Shown here: positions 63,077 through 64,000 of the stretch, in pieces | How positions within the stretch are numbered: the stretch's first letter is position 1 | How the letters are laid out: every line of letters starts with the position of its first letter | Source: Bacteroidaceae bacterium | GTDB taxonomy: Bacteria > Bacteroidota > Bacteroidia > Bacteroidales > Bacteroidaceae | DNA: 64,000 nt | Assembly: GCA_017451695.1 (NCBI GenBank) | Contig: JAFTNW010000023.1 | Location: 1-64,000 of the forward strand | Direction: 5' to 3' | Made by a program: the position numbers and the translations under genes | The notes under the pieces: generated by a model | What the model was told of the DNA's origin: nothing | Seen by the model: only the letters and a program-made list of their open reading frames with translations | Databases searched by the model: none

Positions 63077-63697
63077 CTATTGCTTTTCGTCATCCAATCT
63101 GAGATGCTTTATACGACTGATTATCGCACCGCGTTTGCGCTGGAAATGTTCGGCAATATCGTCGTACGAGAGTTGTTCGGCAACGAAATCGCGCAAAGCA
63201 GCATCCTCGGCCTCTTCCCATGGCTTGAAGGCATTGGGAAATTCCGCCTTTGCCGCTTCTTGCGAATATACAGGCTCACCTGTCAGTCGCTTGTATGCCT
63301 TCAAATAGCGTTTCAAGCGTTTAACATCCTTGTCGGAAAGATACGGCAGGCGGCGTATATCCATATTGTCTGTAAGGTCGTGCAGTTTTACAGCGGTGGC
63401 CAGCGGATTCTTTTTCACTCGCGCTATGAACTTTTCATAGGGCTCGGCGGGCAGTTTTGTTATGTGGCGCAGGGCTGTTATTATATACTTGGGAAACCCC
63501 TCGGCAGCAAGCTCCTCAAAGGTCCAAGCGGTATCTTCAACCACATCGTGCAACACTCCCACAATCTTTTCCTCATCGGTGGTGCATGCCACCATAACAC
63601 GCAGAACATGTTCAATATATGGCATACCCGCTTTATCAACTTGCCCTCGATGTGCCTCGGTAGCTATATTTATTGCTTTTTGCAGTAGATTCTCCAT
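63077..63697 (-). CDS. HD-domain hydrolase with C-terminal helical tail
   Basis: A 206-residue protein. Residues 1-140 are a small HD hydrolase of the RelA/SpoT-related MESH1 type (AHRGQVDKAGMPYIEHVLRV; VGVLHDVVEDTAWTFEEL, with His and His-Asp metal ligands). A C-terminal extension (about residues 150-206) has a Myb/SANT-like pattern (PWEEAEDAALRDFVAEQLSY followed by AIISRIKHL). It probably hydrolyses guanosine polyphosphates or related nucleotides. It lies 7 bases from a neighbouring gene upstream on the reverse strand. Confidence 0.82.
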   Translation of the reverse strand: MENLLQKAINIATEAHRGQVDKAGMPYIEHVLRVMVACTTDEEKIVGVLHDVVEDTAWTFEELAAEGFPKYIITALRHITKLPAEPYEKFIARVKKNPLATAVKLHDLTDNMDIRRLPYLSDKDVKRLKRYLKAYKRLTGEPVYSQEAAKAEFPNAFKPWEEAEDAALRDFVAEQLSYDDIAEHFQRKRGAIISRIKHLRLDDEKQ

Positions 63698-63704
63698 GGT
63701 TCAA

Positions 63705-64000
63705 TCAGCAGAGTGGAAGGTTTACCTTTTGACACACATACCCCATGCGCAACAGTTGCATTGAGGCTCCCAGGCGGTACATTACATTGAGCACGCGCGA
63801 ATATGCATAAAATGCGGTGCGGCTCTGCGGTTCTATGTTTTCGTGGCGTAGAATGGTAAGTGCCTTTTGTGCCAGGCGGCGCATCATGGCCTCAATGTCG
63901 GTTGCCTCCTGCGATTCGAGCGGAAGGCGAAGAATATTTTCAAGTATATTCTCGTCGAGGTCGTCAAATCCCCGACTGCCGTAGAATTGGGTATAGGGAC
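63705..64000 (-). CDS. C-terminal part of an unknown protein (cut by window end)
   Basis: The reverse frame is open to the window edge (PYTQFYGSRGFDDLDENILE before the first in-window Met), so the Met at 63887 is not the true start. The visible 98 residues are helical, ending QLLRMGYVCQKVNLPLC. No family is recognised. It is followed 7 bases later by the HD hydrolase gene, so the two are probably co-transcribed. Confidence 0.55.
   Translation of the reverse strand, partial: PYTQFYGSRGFDDLDENILENILRLPLESQEATDIEAMMRRLAQKALTILRHENIEPQSRTAFYAYSRVLNVMYRLGASMQLLRMGYVCQKVNLPLC

Overview
The window looks like the chromosome of a gut-type Bacteroidales bacterium. Evidence: promoters have the Bacteroidetes form (TTG, 19-20 bases, TAnnTTTG), for example before rpsP (52906-52936), before both SGNH genes (55421-55451, 56963-56993) and before the WYL regulator (25977-26007). 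Lipoproteins have MKK leaders with an NSC or ASC lipobox. The gene set includes a MoxR-DUF58-VWA-TPR-BatD (Bat) operon, DUF4136 and NlpE-like lipoproteins, a BspA-type repeat protein, a DUF6140-like protein and a long Ala/Glu tail on ribosomal protein S16.

Layout. 1-8 kb: 3' part of ettA, an aminotransferase, a membrane protein, a secreted GH20 hexosaminidase and an AsmA-like protein, all forward. 8-12.6 kb (reverse): three Sel1-repeat proteins and an unknown 257-residue protein; a decayed copy of the latter lies between two of the Sel1 genes, so the block grew by duplication. 12.8-26 kb: a complete type III-A CRISPR-Cas interference locus. The reverse-strand operon is cas10-csm2-csm3-csm4-csm5, then a Card1/Can2-like CARF nuclease and a Csx1-like CARF-HEPN RNase with an extra C-terminal domain. 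Next come the CRISPR array (about 21992-23213), cas6, a 38-residue membrane ORF and a WYL regulator. No cas1 or cas2 is present. 26-30 kb: small membrane and hypothetical genes, a candidate structured RNA and an orphan 479-residue gene. 30.3-36 kb: lepA, ftsY, rimO, an HU gene and an HU-LysM membrane protein. 36.2-45.3 kb: the nine-gene Bat operon. 45.4-64 kb: a prolyl-tRNA editing protein, M16 peptidase, envelope proteins, S41-like protein, rpsP, a DUF115-like protein, a thiol-disulfide lipoprotein, a Dus enzyme, two SGNH lipoproteins (the first behind a leader with a strong internal hairpin), an aminotransferase, a BspA-like protein, galE and an HD hydrolase.

The most unusual object is the CRISPR array. 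Five of its repeats are split at the same base, just before the last ten bases, by 71-135 bp hairpin elements. The elements share their ends, are bordered by an AAT repeated on each side, and keep their stems by compensatory change. Three are followed directly by a 28-base truncated repeat with no spacer between. This looks like a small palindromic mobile element that has colonised CRISPR repeats. The linked effector module is also notable: Cas10 keeps its GGDD cyclase motif but shows no recognisable HD nuclease motif, and two different CARF nucleases are encoded, so the system probably depends on cyclic-oligoadenylate signalling.
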